NCBI GenBank assembly: GCA_934569225.1
Contig: CAKTKC010000001.1
Span: forward strand, 191,627-255,626
DNA from: an uncultured Oscillospiraceae bacterium
GTDB lineage: Bacteria > Bacillota > Clostridia > Oscillospirales > Oscillospiraceae
Length of the DNA stretch: 64,000 bases
Direction of reading: 5' to 3'
Positions 8,632 to 16,656 of this stretch are shown in pieces. The position numbers and the translations under genes are program-made. The notes beneath the pieces are model-generated. The model was not told the origin of the DNA. It saw nothing but the letters and a program-made list of their open reading frames with translations, and searched no databases. How positions within the stretch are numbered: position 1 is the first letter of the stretch; every line of letters starts with the position of its first letter.

Positions 8632-9522
8632 GTGGATCGATTAAGAGACAATCAGCTTCTCAGAGGTCGGGTTCGCCGGCGCGTAAGAACGCATACAGAG
8701 AACCTTCTGCTTCTGCTGCCGGCATTTGCACTGTTTGCTTATGTTGTGCTCGTACCGTTTATTCAGGGCATTCCCTATTCCTTCACGAATTGGAAAAGCA
8801 TTATCAGCCCGAAACGGGAGTTCAACGGCCTGCGCAACTATGTGCTGATGCTGAAAAACACCTATTTCCAGCAGGCGTTTGTCCATACCATTCATTTCAC
8901 CATTATCTATGATATCGGTGCGAATATTCTGGGACTGGCCTTTGCGCTGCTGCTTTTCCGTAACTCCAAATTCGCAAATGCCTGCCGGACAATGATGTTC
9001 CTGCCCTTTACCACTGCGCTGACCAGCGCGGCCATTGTCTGGAGTTATGTATATACGGATGTTTACTCGGTGCTGTTCGGCGTCGCCAGCCCCCTGGGAC
9101 AGTCCAGTCAGGTGGTTGCCGGTATGGCCGCCATCGCCATCTGGCGTGACATGGGCTACTGTATGCTGATCTACATCGCCGGACTGAAAGCGATCCCCAA
9201 TGATTACTACGAGGCGGCGACCATCGACGGCGCTTCCACGATCCAGAAGTTCTTCCGGGTGACGATCCCCCTTCTGGTTCCGTCCTTTACTTCCAACGTG
9301 ACGCTTCTGCTGGCATGGGGCCTGCGGTGCTTCGATTACCCCATGGCAGTCGCGAGAAACATGGAGGCCGCCCAGACTTCCGCTATGTTCGTCTATGATT
9401 ACATCTTCGGTTACAGCAAGGCCGGTCTCGGCCAGGCGGCGGCGGTCATGCTGACCATCGTGCTTGTCCTGCTGACCCGTGTCGTAACCTACTTCTTCAG
9501 AAAGAGCGAGGTGGAAGCATGA
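8632..9522 (+). CDS. Sugar ABC permease, MalF type
   Basis: A 296-residue inner-membrane permease with six helices. The EAA loop that contacts the ATPase is visible near residue 190: YYEAATIDGASTIQKFFRVTIPLL. It forms a heterodimer with the product of the next gene and imports a carbohydrate presented by the lipoprotein encoded upstream. The start is GTG at 8632 after GGAGGA. The N-terminus is basic (RLRDNQLLRGRVRRRVR) before the first helix. Its last codons overlap the next start by four bases. Confidence 0.93.
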   Translation: MDRLRDNQLLRGRVRRRVRTHTENLLLLLPAFALFAYVVLVPFIQGIPYSFTNWKSIISPKREFNGLRNYVLMLKNTYFQQAFVHTIHFTIIYDIGANILGLAFALLLFRNSKFANACRTMMFLPFTTALTSAAIVWSYVYTDVYSVLFGVASPLGQSSQVVAGMAAIAIWRDMGYCMLIYIAGLKAIPNDYYEAATIDGASTIQKFFRVTIPLLVPSFTSNVTLLLAWGLRCFDYPMAVARNMEAAQTSAMFVYDYIFGYSKAGLGQAAAVMLTIVLVLLTRVVTYFFRKSEVEA

Positions 9523-10400
9523 CAAAGGTTCAAGCCCCCCGGACGGCGGAGACGATCCTCCAGCGGCAGCACCGCCGGGCAATGATCGCCGATGTGACAA
9601 AAAAGCTGTCCTGCATTGCGCTGGTGCTGATCACCCTGATTCCCTTTTACATCAGCGTGATTTACTCCATCAAGTATAAGAATGAAATCACCATCAACCA
9701 CCTGGCCTGGCCGAAGAACCCGACGCTGGATAACTATATCCGGGTCGTTACGGAAAACGAGCAGTTCCTGGTTGGTCTGAAAAACAGCATCCTGACCACC
9801 ATCCCCACCATCTTCCTGCTGATGGTCGTGTGCTCCATGGCCGCCTGGGTGCTGGCGCGGAACAATACCCGGTTCTACTCCCTTATGTACGTCATCATGA
9901 CCATGGGTACCCTGATCCCCTTCCAGTGCATCATGCTGCCCCTGTATCTGAACATGTTCAACGCGGGGCTGGTCAGCACGAATCTGGGCTTTATCATTGC
10001 CCGCGCGGGCTTGCAGGTCTCCATCAGTATCCTGGTCATCACCAGCTTTGTGAAGACTGTACCCAAAGAACTGGAGCAGGCGGCGGAGATCGACGGCTGC
10101 GGACGGTTCCAGACCTTCTGGAAAATCGTTTTCCCGCTGCTCAAGCCCATCAACGCCACGCAGCTGGTGCTGAATACGGTCTATGTCTGGAACGACTACA
10201 ATACGGCGGTCGTTCTACTCCGGGATAAGGCCAGCCGTACCCTTCCTCTGGCGCAGATCGTGTACTTCAACGAGAATACCGCAGAGCTGAACCTGGCGTT
10301 TGCCTTCTTCATCATGGCGATGCTACCGATTCTGATCCTGTACTTCTCTTTGCAGAGGTATGTGGTCAGCGGCGTCATGGCCGGCGCGGTGAAGGGCTGA
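9519..10400 (+). CDS. Sugar ABC permease, MalG type
   Basis: A 293-residue permease with six membrane helices, partner of the preceding MalF-type protein. The EAA loop is ELEQAAEIDGCGRFQTFWKI near residues 186-205, and the family ending VVSGVMAGAVKG is intact. The ATGA overlap with the previous gene shows translational coupling. A terminator lies nine bases after the stop, so the transport operon ends here and the two-component genes are transcribed separately. Confidence 0.93.
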   Translation: MTKVQAPRTAETILQRQHRRAMIADVTKKLSCIALVLITLIPFYISVIYSIKYKNEITINHLAWPKNPTLDNYIRVVTENEQFLVGLKNSILTTIPTIFLLMVVCSMAAWVLARNNTRFYSLMYVIMTMGTLIPFQCIMLPLYLNMFNAGLVSTNLGFIIARAGLQVSISILVITSFVKTVPKELEQAAEIDGCGRFQTFWKIVFPLLKPINATQLVLNTVYVWNDYNTAVVLLRDKASRTLPLAQIVYFNENTAELNLAFAFFIMAMLPILILYFSLQRYVVSGVMAGAVKG

Positions 10401-10408
10401 TTGCACCG

Positions 10409-10446
10409 AAAAAGAGCTGCGTCCCTGCGGGGGCGCAGCTTTTTCG
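10409..10446 (+). terminator. Intrinsic terminator after the permease genes
   Basis: The stem AAAAAGAGCTGCG/CGCAGCTTTTT encloses a short GC-rich loop and ends in a T run (to 10445). Confidence 0.9.
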
Positions 10447-10485
10447 ATATTGGGGTTGTACATATGCCGAAATTCTGATAAAATA

Positions 10486-10654
10486 ATACTGAACTCCAAT
10501 TAAAATCTTTAGAAAAGATTTTAATTGCCCGAAGGGCACGGAGTTCCTATGAGACTTGTTTTGTGATTTCTTTCCTTATAAATCACAAAACTGGCAGCGC
10601 CATTAGGCGATGCCTTCCTGATTAAAATCAAAGATTTTAATCAGGAAATAGTAT
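10486..10654. repeat. 169-bp element of five stem-loops (MITE-like or structured RNA)
   Basis: The outer ends ATACT (10486-10490) and AGTAT (10650-10654) pair. Inside are: a three-way junction closed by GAACTCC/GGAGTTC (10491-10497, 10540-10546) that holds a 13-bp perfect hairpin (10498-10526) and GCCC-GAA-GGGC (10527-10537); a 12-bp perfect hairpin (10558-10569 with 10580-10591); a 9-bp hairpin with one mismatch (10593-10614); and a 15-bp perfect hairpin (10615-10647). The two ends match as inverted repeats at 14 of 21 positions, sharing TACT and ATTAAAATC. It is AT-rich against a GC-rich background. No protein is encoded. It fills the gap before the two-component genes. Confidence 0.7.
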
Positions 10655-10695
10655 AAGACCAGATGTTGCCTGACACAAGGAAGGGGAGGCGGAGA

Positions 10696-12198
10696 ATGGA
10701 GTATACTGCACTGATTGTTGAGGATAACCAGATCGCACTGGAGTCACTGAAGCGCACCATTCCCTGGGAGCGGCTGGGGCTTCGCCTGGCTGCGACGGCA
10801 GAAAACGGCCGCCAGGGCTGCGATTTGATCCGGCAATTCCGCCCGGACATCGTTCTGGCGGATATCCACATGCCCGAAATGGACGGGCTGTCCATGGTGG
10901 CGCTTATGGAGGAAGAGCTGGCAGATTCCAGAGTGATTTTCATTACGGCCTATGAGAAGATCGAGTATGCCTCCCGTGCCATCAAGCTCTCCGCCTTCGA
11001 TTTTATTCTGAAGCCGGTGGACAACGAGGAGCTGTGCCAATCTCTGCGCAGGGCGGCGGAAAGTCTGCACAAGGACAGGGACGCCGCTATGGAGAGTGAG
11101 CGCAGAGACGCGGCGCTGCGGCGGTTTCGCTTTATGAATGCCCTTACTGCGGGCGGCACGGACAGAACGGAGACGGTATTTCTGGGCTTCGCGAACCGAA
11201 TCCCCAGCGGCTACTTCATGATCTGCGTGGAATCCTCCGACGGCGTGACCGGCCCCATGCTTCAGAGAGTGGATTTTCTGGATCTGCCGGAAAATCTGGA
11301 GCTGGTTTCCGCCGTTCTGGACGGCGAGCTGGTGATCTTCTGCGGACTTGCCGGAGATACGGCGGGCTGGCAGATTCAGGCCAGGAACATCGCCCAGATC
11401 ATTTCCCGCAACTGCCTGGATCAGGCGGTGGCGGTCAGCGATCTGCACACCCAGGCGTCGGAGCTGCGGACGGCTTACGATGAGGCGCGGCAGACCCTCC
11501 TTCGCCATGTGATCTACGGAAGGCACACCACGGTGGATTTCTTCGGCAGCCAGTCCGTGAACAGCACCAAGCTGACCCGGCTGGTGGATTTGGAGCAGAG
11601 CTGCGCCAAAATGGCGCAGAAGATCGATTCTGTCACCCCGGAAGCGGTGTGGAACATGATGATGGAGAAAAGCGGCGGCAAGCTCTGCCTGGTAAGGATT
11701 ATGCTTTTGTCCTTCTGCACCAAGGCGATGCAGGAAAAAAGCAGCATTTCCCAGTGGACGGATTCCGTGGATATCTCCGTGTACAACATCGCGAAGCTGG
11801 GGACGCTGGACAGCGCCCGCTCCTGGCTGGACAGCTTTTTCCATGAGGTGCAGAAGATCAACGTTCCGGCCAATTCCTCCCTGGTTCGCAATGTGCTGGA
11901 ATATGTCCGGGAACACGTGACGGAGGGACTGGTTCTGGAGAATGTTGCCGCCGTTTTCTACGTGTCGCCCAACTACCTGTCCACGCTGATCCGGAAGGAG
12001 ACGGGCATCACCTACCGGCAGCACGTGATCAACGCGAAAATGACCGTGGCCAAGCAGATGCTCGCGGACACCCGGATGCGGGTGGAGGATATCGCCTACG
12101 CCATCGGATATGAGAACTATATCAGCTTTTACAACGTGTTCCGGAAGATGGAGAACATGAGCCCCACGGAATACCGCTTCAGCAAATGCGGAGAATGA
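10696..12198 (+). CDS. YesN-type response regulator (REC plus AraC HTH)
   Basis: A 500-residue transcription regulator. The N-terminal receiver domain has the acidic pocket (VEDN near residue 8), phospho-acceptor Asp56 in LADIHMPEMDGL, and the switch residues T and K (FITAYEK, ILKPVD). A long central region follows, then a C-terminal AraC pair of helix-turn-helix motifs (about 400-500: VLENVAAVFYVSPNYLSTLI and VEDIAYAIGYENYISFYNVF). The frame is open from 10663, but the ATG at 10696 after a GGGGAGG-rich site fits the family start. It pairs with the kinase gene three bases downstream and presumably activates the neighbouring sugar importer. Confidence 0.92.
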   Translation: MEYTALIVEDNQIALESLKRTIPWERLGLRLAATAENGRQGCDLIRQFRPDIVLADIHMPEMDGLSMVALMEEELADSRVIFITAYEKIEYASRAIKLSAFDFILKPVDNEELCQSLRRAAESLHKDRDAAMESERRDAALRRFRFMNALTAGGTDRTETVFLGFANRIPSGYFMICVESSDGVTGPMLQRVDFLDLPENLELVSAVLDGELVIFCGLAGDTAGWQIQARNIAQIISRNCLDQAVAVSDLHTQASELRTAYDEARQTLLRHVIYGRHTTVDFFGSQSVNSTKLTRLVDLEQSCAKMAQKIDSVTPEAVWNMMMEKSGGKLCLVRIMLLSFCTKAMQEKSSISQWTDSVDISVYNIAKLGTLDSARSWLDSFFHEVQKINVPANSSLVRNVLEYVREHVTEGLVLENVAAVFYVSPNYLSTLIRKETGITYRQHVINAKMTVAKQMLADTRMRVEDIAYAIGYENYISFYNVFRKMENMSPTEYRFSKCGE

Positions 12199-12201
12199 GA
12201 A

Positions 12202-13980
12202 ATGAAACGATTTCGTAGTCTGTCCTTTGCGGCAAAACTGATCATCGTATACATCTGCTCCCTGTTTTTCGCCATCTGCGCTAACACCTATAACCAGATC
12301 CATGCGGCGGCAAACGTTCTGGAGGAGGAAAGCTCCCAGAACCTCAGGATGCTCACCGAGCAGGTGGCGCTGAATTTCCGGGAGAACCAGGAATCTCTGG
12401 GCTATTCCATCTATTCCCGGATGGCGGCGCTGGAAATTCCGCTGCTGATGGATACATATACCCAGGAGCGTTCCTCCGCGTCGCTGACGGACGTCCGCTA
12501 CGCGCTGACCCAGATGATCACCGAATCCTCGGATTACGATTATATCCTTCTGGAGCTGTCCGACGGCACGCGGCTGACCACCGCCGGAAGAACTGTCCAG
12601 AACCGCACCGACGTGCAGACCAACTGTGACACCATTCTGGATGAGCACCGGTCGGTCACCTACGGCAACAGCAACTGGTACCGGGGCACCGACGGAGGCG
12701 TATATATTCTGCGTGACGTGTACGCGACCTCGCCGCTGCGCCGGGTGGGCAAGGTCGTCATCCACATGAAGGGGGACATTTTCAGCGTCAGCAATGTCTA
12801 CGAAAACACGGGCTTCCTGTTTTTTGACGTCCACGGGGATTACCTTTCCGGTGCGGGAATGGCGATACCGGAGAACGTGCGGCAGGCCATTGAGGAGGAC
12901 ATGGAGGACGGCGTCCTGGCAGAGAAGAAAAACTGGATGAAGCTGGACTACTACACGGCGTCCAGCACCAGCGGAAACTGGATTACGGTGGGCATCAATT
13001 CCACGGCGGCGTACCGGGACATGGTAAACCGCATTGCGCGAAACGGCGTCCTGTTCGGCTGCATGGGACTGCTGGTGGGCGTGGCCGTTCTGACGGTTCT
13101 CATACAGGGTCTGGTGACCAAGCTGCTGGAGCTGAAAAAGGCCATGACGCGGGTTGCCGACGGCGATTTTTCCCAGCATATCAACGTTTCCGGAAACGAC
13201 GACATCAGCCTCCTTGCGGAGACCATGAACCACATGACCTCCAAAATCCAGGAGCTTCTGGAGCAGTTAGTGGAAAAGGAACGGCTGAAAAACGAAGCGG
13301 AAATCCAGATGCTGGAATACAAGTACCGGTCATTGGAAACCCAGATTCGTCCCCATTTTATTTACAACGCCCTGGAAACCATCAATTCCATGGCAAAAAT
13401 CCGGGGCAATGACGACATTGTGGAAATTGTCCAGCGCATCAGCCGGTATTTCCGCAGCATCACGGTGAACACGACCCGTCAGTTCATCACCTGCCAGCAG
13501 GAATTCGACATGCTCCAGGACTATACGGAAATCTACCGTTTTATCCACGGAAACAAGCTGAAAACCACATTTTCCGCCAAGGAAGCGGCGCGCAATGCCC
13601 TGATTCCCACCATGATTCTTCAGCCGGTGGTGGAAAACGCCTTACAGCACGGCATCCGGGGGCAGGACGAGGACTCGGAGATCATTGTCCACGCCTACGT
13701 AAAGGAAAACCGGCTGAACATCACGGTGAAGGACACCGGCTACGGCCTGTCGCCGCAGATGGAGCAGAAGCTGCAATCCGGCCAGATCGAGGCCAGTCGG
13801 CGGGGCGGCATCGGCGTGGGGAACGTCCGCCAGCGGCTTCAGCTGATCTACGGCGACGACGCCGCGTTCACCATCAGCAACCGGGACGAGGGCGGCGTAG
13901 TGGTGCGGATCACCATTCCGCTGACCTATATTGAGCCGGAAATCCTCGGCGGCGACGATCTGGACTGGGATCTGGAGTAG
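12202..13980 (+). CDS. YesM-type sensor histidine kinase
   Basis: A 592-residue membrane sensor. It has one helix near residues 13-28, a large extracellular sensing domain, a second helix near 278-305, a HAMP linker (KLLELKKAMTRVADGDFSQ), then the His_kinase domain. The phosphorylated histidine lies in QIRPHFIYNALETINSM near residue 382. The ATPase domain has its N-box in QPVVENALQHGIRG near residue 475 and a G-box in GGIGVGNVRQRLQL near 535. YesM kinases respond to carbohydrates outside the cell and phosphorylate YesN partners. The gene follows its regulator with three bases between them and ends the unit. Confidence 0.92.
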   Translation: MKRFRSLSFAAKLIIVYICSLFFAICANTYNQIHAAANVLEEESSQNLRMLTEQVALNFRENQESLGYSIYSRMAALEIPLLMDTYTQERSSASLTDVRYALTQMITESSDYDYILLELSDGTRLTTAGRTVQNRTDVQTNCDTILDEHRSVTYGNSNWYRGTDGGVYILRDVYATSPLRRVGKVVIHMKGDIFSVSNVYENTGFLFFDVHGDYLSGAGMAIPENVRQAIEEDMEDGVLAEKKNWMKLDYYTASSTSGNWITVGINSTAAYRDMVNRIARNGVLFGCMGLLVGVAVLTVLIQGLVTKLLELKKAMTRVADGDFSQHINVSGNDDISLLAETMNHMTSKIQELLEQLVEKERLKNEAEIQMLEYKYRSLETQIRPHFIYNALETINSMAKIRGNDDIVEIVQRISRYFRSITVNTTRQFITCQQEFDMLQDYTEIYRFIHGNKLKTTFSAKEAARNALIPTMILQPVVENALQHGIRGQDEDSEIIVHAYVKENRLNITVKDTGYGLSPQMEQKLQSGQIEASRRGGIGVGNVRQRLQLIYGDDAAFTISNRDEGGVVVRITIPLTYIEPEILGGDDLDWDLE

Positions 13981-14111
13981 CGCGGGGGCTGACGCTGCCT
14001 GCGTATGCTGCCAAAAAAACGGGCAGATATTTGTAGAAATTGCACATATATTTAGGACTGGCGAATACCGCTTTTTCGTAAGTTAAATAAATGGTAAAAG
14101 AAAAATTGGGG

Positions 14112-14120
14112 TGGTAGAAT
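14112..14120 (+). promoter_or_regulatory. Extended -10 promoter of the isomerase-like gene
   Basis: TGGTAGAAT gives TG at 14112-14113 and TAGAAT at 14115-14120, with no good -35 box. A TGCACA half-site like those before the importer operon lies at 14041-14046. The 250-base gap 13981-14230 otherwise holds only the leader hairpin. Confidence 0.45.
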
Positions 14121-14156
14121 AAGATTAGCGTGTAAAAGTGCGCAATAGACTCCGGA

Positions 14157-14184
14157 GAACGCTTTCAGAACAACTGAGGCGTTC
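14157..14184 (+). other. Leader stem-loop before the isomerase-like gene
   Basis: GAACGC-T-TTCAG pairs with CTGAG-GCGTTC (11 pairs, one bulged T, loop AACAA). It lies about 45 bases before the start codon, in the presumed untranslated leader. There is no T run, so it is more likely a stability or folding element than a terminator. Confidence 0.5.
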
Positions 14185-14230
14185 AAACATTCTGCCAAGA
14201 ATATGAAAAATCTGGGAGGAAAAAAGCATC

Positions 14231-15622
14231 ATGTTAAACTATCATGTCAAGATCGGCCTGGTTCCCATTCGCAGAGACGTCACACCCCGTCCCGGTATCT
14301 TTAACTGGGAAAAGGCGGAGGAGCGCTGCGCCGCAGCGGTAGCCTATATCGAGGAGCATTTCACTTCCGAGAACGTTTCCTTCGTGGATCTGAAGGGAAT
14401 CAACGCCGTGGATGTTCTCTACAGCGACAAGGACGTGGACGCCGTCATCGAGCGTTTCCAGGCGGAGAAGGTGGACGCGGTATTCCTGATCAACGGCAAT
14501 TTCGGCAACGAGGAAGTGGCCGGCGCTGTGGCCAAGGCCATCGGCAAGCCCGTGCTCCTGTGGGGGCCTCAGGACACCGTGTTTGAGCCGGACGGCACCC
14601 GGTACACCGATTCTCAGTGCGGCCTGTTCGGCATGAGCCGTCAGCTGCAAAGAATGAACGTTCCCTTTACTTACATCGAAAACTGCCGCATTGAGGATCC
14701 GATTTTCGCCGAGGGCTTCCTGCGGTTTGTGGGCGTGGCCTGCGCCGTGAAGAACTTCAAGGGTATGCGGGTTGCCCAGGTGGGTATGCGTCCCAAGCCC
14801 TTCTGCTCCGTGATCTTCAACGAGAGCGACCTGATGGACAAGTTCGACATTCACGTCATCCCCGTCAACCTGGCGGTGATCCAGGACAAGTATAACCGGA
14901 TTCTGGAGACCCGGAAGGACGAGCTGGCTGAAGGTGTTGCCAAGCTGCGCCAGATGTACGAGATCGACGACCTGTCCGAGCCGGTGCTGGACAAGGTGTA
15001 TGCCTTCGTGCTCCTGTACCAGGAAATTTTTGAAGAGTACAACGTGGCCGCCGTTTCCGCGGAGTGCTGGACTGCCATGCAGCTGATGGTGGGCGCTATG
15101 CCCTGCGCGGCCTATCCCTTGCTCGCGGACATGGGATATATCATCGGCTGCGAGAGCGACATGCACGCGACGTTGACCCAGGTAGTGCTGAAGTGCCTGA
15201 CTCTGGGACAGAAGAAGCCCTTCCTGGGCGAGTTCACCACCCGTCACCCCACGGAGCGGAACGTGGAGCTGCTGTGGCACTGCGGCCCCTTTGCCTATTC
15301 CCTGAAAAAGCAGGGCACCGGCGCGAAGATGGTCAACATGCGTCAGTGGATGCAGGTGGAGGACGGCCATTTCACTGTGGCGCGGATCGACCAGGATCAC
15401 GGCAGCTACTCCATCGCCGTCTGCGAGTGCGACAGCGCGGAAGGCCCCTACACCTTCGGCTCCTACATGTGGGGCAAGTTCAAGGATCTGCCCGCAGTGG
15501 AGCGCAAGCTCATCGAAGGCCCCTACATCCATCACATGTCCGAGATCGAGGGCAGCCTGACGGATTCCATCCGGGAATTCTGCAAGTACGTACCAGGTCT
15601 GACCTTCGACGGCCTCGACTAA
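14231..15622 (+). CDS. L-fucose/L-arabinose isomerase family protein
   Basis: A 463-residue cytoplasmic protein of the fucose/arabinose isomerase superfamily, which converts aldoses to ketoses with a divalent metal. Family-like features are the N-terminal alpha/beta domain (FLINGNFGNEEVAGAVAKAI near residues 85-105), an acidic residue in AECWTAMQ near 278, and ESDMHATLTQ near 314, which would supply metal ligands. It is close to the usual length for such proteins, shorter than classical FucI. A GGGAGG site precedes the ATG. Aldolase, PfkB and DUF4867 genes follow behind their own promoter, so it would supply the ketose for that route. The specific aldose cannot be named. Confidence 0.75.
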   Translation: MLNYHVKIGLVPIRRDVTPRPGIFNWEKAEERCAAAVAYIEEHFTSENVSFVDLKGINAVDVLYSDKDVDAVIERFQAEKVDAVFLINGNFGNEEVAGAVAKAIGKPVLLWGPQDTVFEPDGTRYTDSQCGLFGMSRQLQRMNVPFTYIENCRIEDPIFAEGFLRFVGVACAVKNFKGMRVAQVGMRPKPFCSVIFNESDLMDKFDIHVIPVNLAVIQDKYNRILETRKDELAEGVAKLRQMYEIDDLSEPVLDKVYAFVLLYQEIFEEYNVAAVSAECWTAMQLMVGAMPCAAYPLLADMGYIIGCESDMHATLTQVVLKCLTLGQKKPFLGEFTTRHPTERNVELLWHCGPFAYSLKKQGTGAKMVNMRQWMQVEDGHFTVARIDQDHGSYSIAVCECDSAEGPYTFGSYMWGKFKDLPAVERKLIEGPYIHHMSEIEGSLTDSIREFCKYVPGLTFDGLD

Positions 15623-15629
15623 TTGCCAA

Positions 15630-15662
15630 AAACACCGCTGCTGAAAAGCGGCGGTGTTTCTA
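15630..15662 (+). terminator. Intrinsic terminator after the isomerase-like gene
   Basis: AAACACCGCTGCT pairs with AGCGGCGGTGTTT (13 pairs with one G-T wobble) and is followed by TTTCTATAT. Confidence 0.75.
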
Positions 15663-15688
15663 TATGACATAATATCCAAAATAAACAT

Positions 15689-15703
15689 TGAAATTTCGTT
15701 ACA
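15689..15703. promoter_or_regulatory. Upstream RpiR-type operator, site A of the aldolase operon
   Basis: TGAAATTTCGTTACA matches TGTAAT-N3-ATTACA at 10 of 12 positions. It lies 17 bp before the -35 box. A 19-base stretch including it is identical to the corresponding site at 26409. Confidence 0.7.
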
Positions 15704-15720
15704 ATTATTCCCATACCGAC

Positions 15721-15749
15721 TTGCAAAATGATATTTGCTGTGGTATAGT
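15721..15749 (+). promoter_or_regulatory. Promoter of the aldolase-PfkB-DUF4867 operon
   Basis: TTGCAA (15721-15726), 17 bp, TATAGT (15744-15749). Operator-like sites lie on both sides. Confidence 0.75.
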
Positions 15750-15760
15750 GATGCTGAGAT

Positions 15761-15776
15761 TGTAATAGAGATTCTA
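15761..15776. promoter_or_regulatory. Operator-like site B of the aldolase operon
   Basis: A perfect left half TGTAAT is followed by a degenerate right half (ATTCTA) just past the expected transcription start. It is weak by itself but stands at exactly the same distance (72 bp) from site A as its partner at 26481. Confidence 0.45.
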
Positions 15777-15802
15777 TTTGCATCTTTCAAGCGCAGGAAA
15801 AC

Positions 15803-15817
15803 TGAAATTTTATTACA
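15803..15817. promoter_or_regulatory. Operator-like site C of the aldolase operon
   Basis: TGAAATTTTATTACA matches 11 of 12 half-site positions. It ends just before the AGGAGG ribosome site, so bound regulator could also block elongation or ribosome access to the leader. Confidence 0.65.
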
Positions 15818-15834
15818 TAACAGGAGGAAGCATT

Positions 15835-16656
15835 ATGATTTACGATCTGAAGAAGATTCTGGACATTGGTGAGGAGAACGGCTTCGCCGTACCCGCTTTC
15901 AATGTGTACAACCTGGAAACCGTTATGGGCGTTATGCAGGCAGCCGAGGAGACCGGCGCCCCCGTCATTTTCCAGATGTACAGCCGCCTGTTTGATTCCC
16001 AGATCGCCCAGTACGTCGCCCCCATCATCCGGGAGGCCATGAACAACATGAAGACCCCCGTGGCCTTCCACCTGGATCACGGCGCGGGCGTTCCCGAGGT
16101 TCTGCGGGCGTTCCGCTACGGCGCGACGGGCGTTATGATCGACGCTTCCAGAAAGCCCCTGGAAGAGAACATCGCGATCACCAAGGGCGTTGTGGAGATG
16201 GCCGCGGAAATGGGCATCGGCGTCGAGGGTGAGCTGGGCGAAGTCGGCAAGGCCGCCGAGGGCGTTTCCAAGGATTACACCAAGGTGGAGGATGCCGCAA
16301 AGTTCGTGAATGAGACCGGCGTCTGCGCCCTGGCTGTGGCGGTGGGTACTGCCCACGGTCATTACAAGCAGGCTCCCGTTCTGGCGCTGAAGCGGATCGA
16401 AGAGCTGCACGAGGGTCAGAAGGCACACCTGGTGCTGCACGGCGGTTCCGGCGTTCCCGACGATCAGATCGCGGCGGCGGTCAAAGCCGGTATCCGTAAG
16501 ATCAACTTCGGCACCGACGTCTGCTGCTCGCTGCTGGACGGTATCCGGGCGGTCGATCCTTCCATCCTGGCGCTGGATCTGTTCATGCAGGGTCCCACTG
16601 CCCGGGTGAAGGACTTTGCCATCAGCAAAATCAAGCTTCTGGGAGCGGATCGGTAA
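15835..16656 (+). CDS. Class II ketose-(bis)phosphate aldolase
   Basis: A 273-residue zinc aldolase of the FbaA/GatY/IolJ group. It cleaves a phosphorylated ketose to dihydroxyacetone phosphate and an aldehyde. Visible motifs are the zinc-binding FHLDHG (residues about 78-83), GVEGELGEVGK near 133-143, the glycine-rich LHGGSGVPD near 201-209 and the phosphate-binding INFGTD near 222-227. The start at 15835 follows AGGAGG; the frame is open further upstream only through the operator region. It leads an operon with a PfkB kinase (overlapping by one base) and a DUF4867 gene. This pairing fits kinase-then-aldolase sugar breakdown, either of a ketose 1-phosphate or an IolC/IolJ-like step; sequence alone does not decide. 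Confidence 0.9.
   Translation: MIYDLKKILDIGEENGFAVPAFNVYNLETVMGVMQAAEETGAPVIFQMYSRLFDSQIAQYVAPIIREAMNNMKTPVAFHLDHGAGVPEVLRAFRYGATGVMIDASRKPLEENIAITKGVVEMAAEMGIGVEGELGEVGKAAEGVSKDYTKVEDAAKFVNETGVCALAVAVGTAHGHYKQAPVLALKRIEELHEGQKAHLVLHGGSGVPDDQIAAAVKAGIRKINFGTDVCCSLLDGIRAVDPSILALDLFMQGPTARVKDFAISKIKLLGADR

Noticed and set aside
10744-13233. 829-codon minus-strand frame across the two-component genes
   Set aside because: The plus-strand YesN and YesM proteins have complete domains and overlap it entirely; the composition is that of an antisense shadow.
13981-14230. tRNA or T-box in the leader of the isomerase-like gene
   Set aside because: Only a single 11-pair stem-loop is present; there is no GTTCGA-type loop, T-box sequence or acceptor stem.
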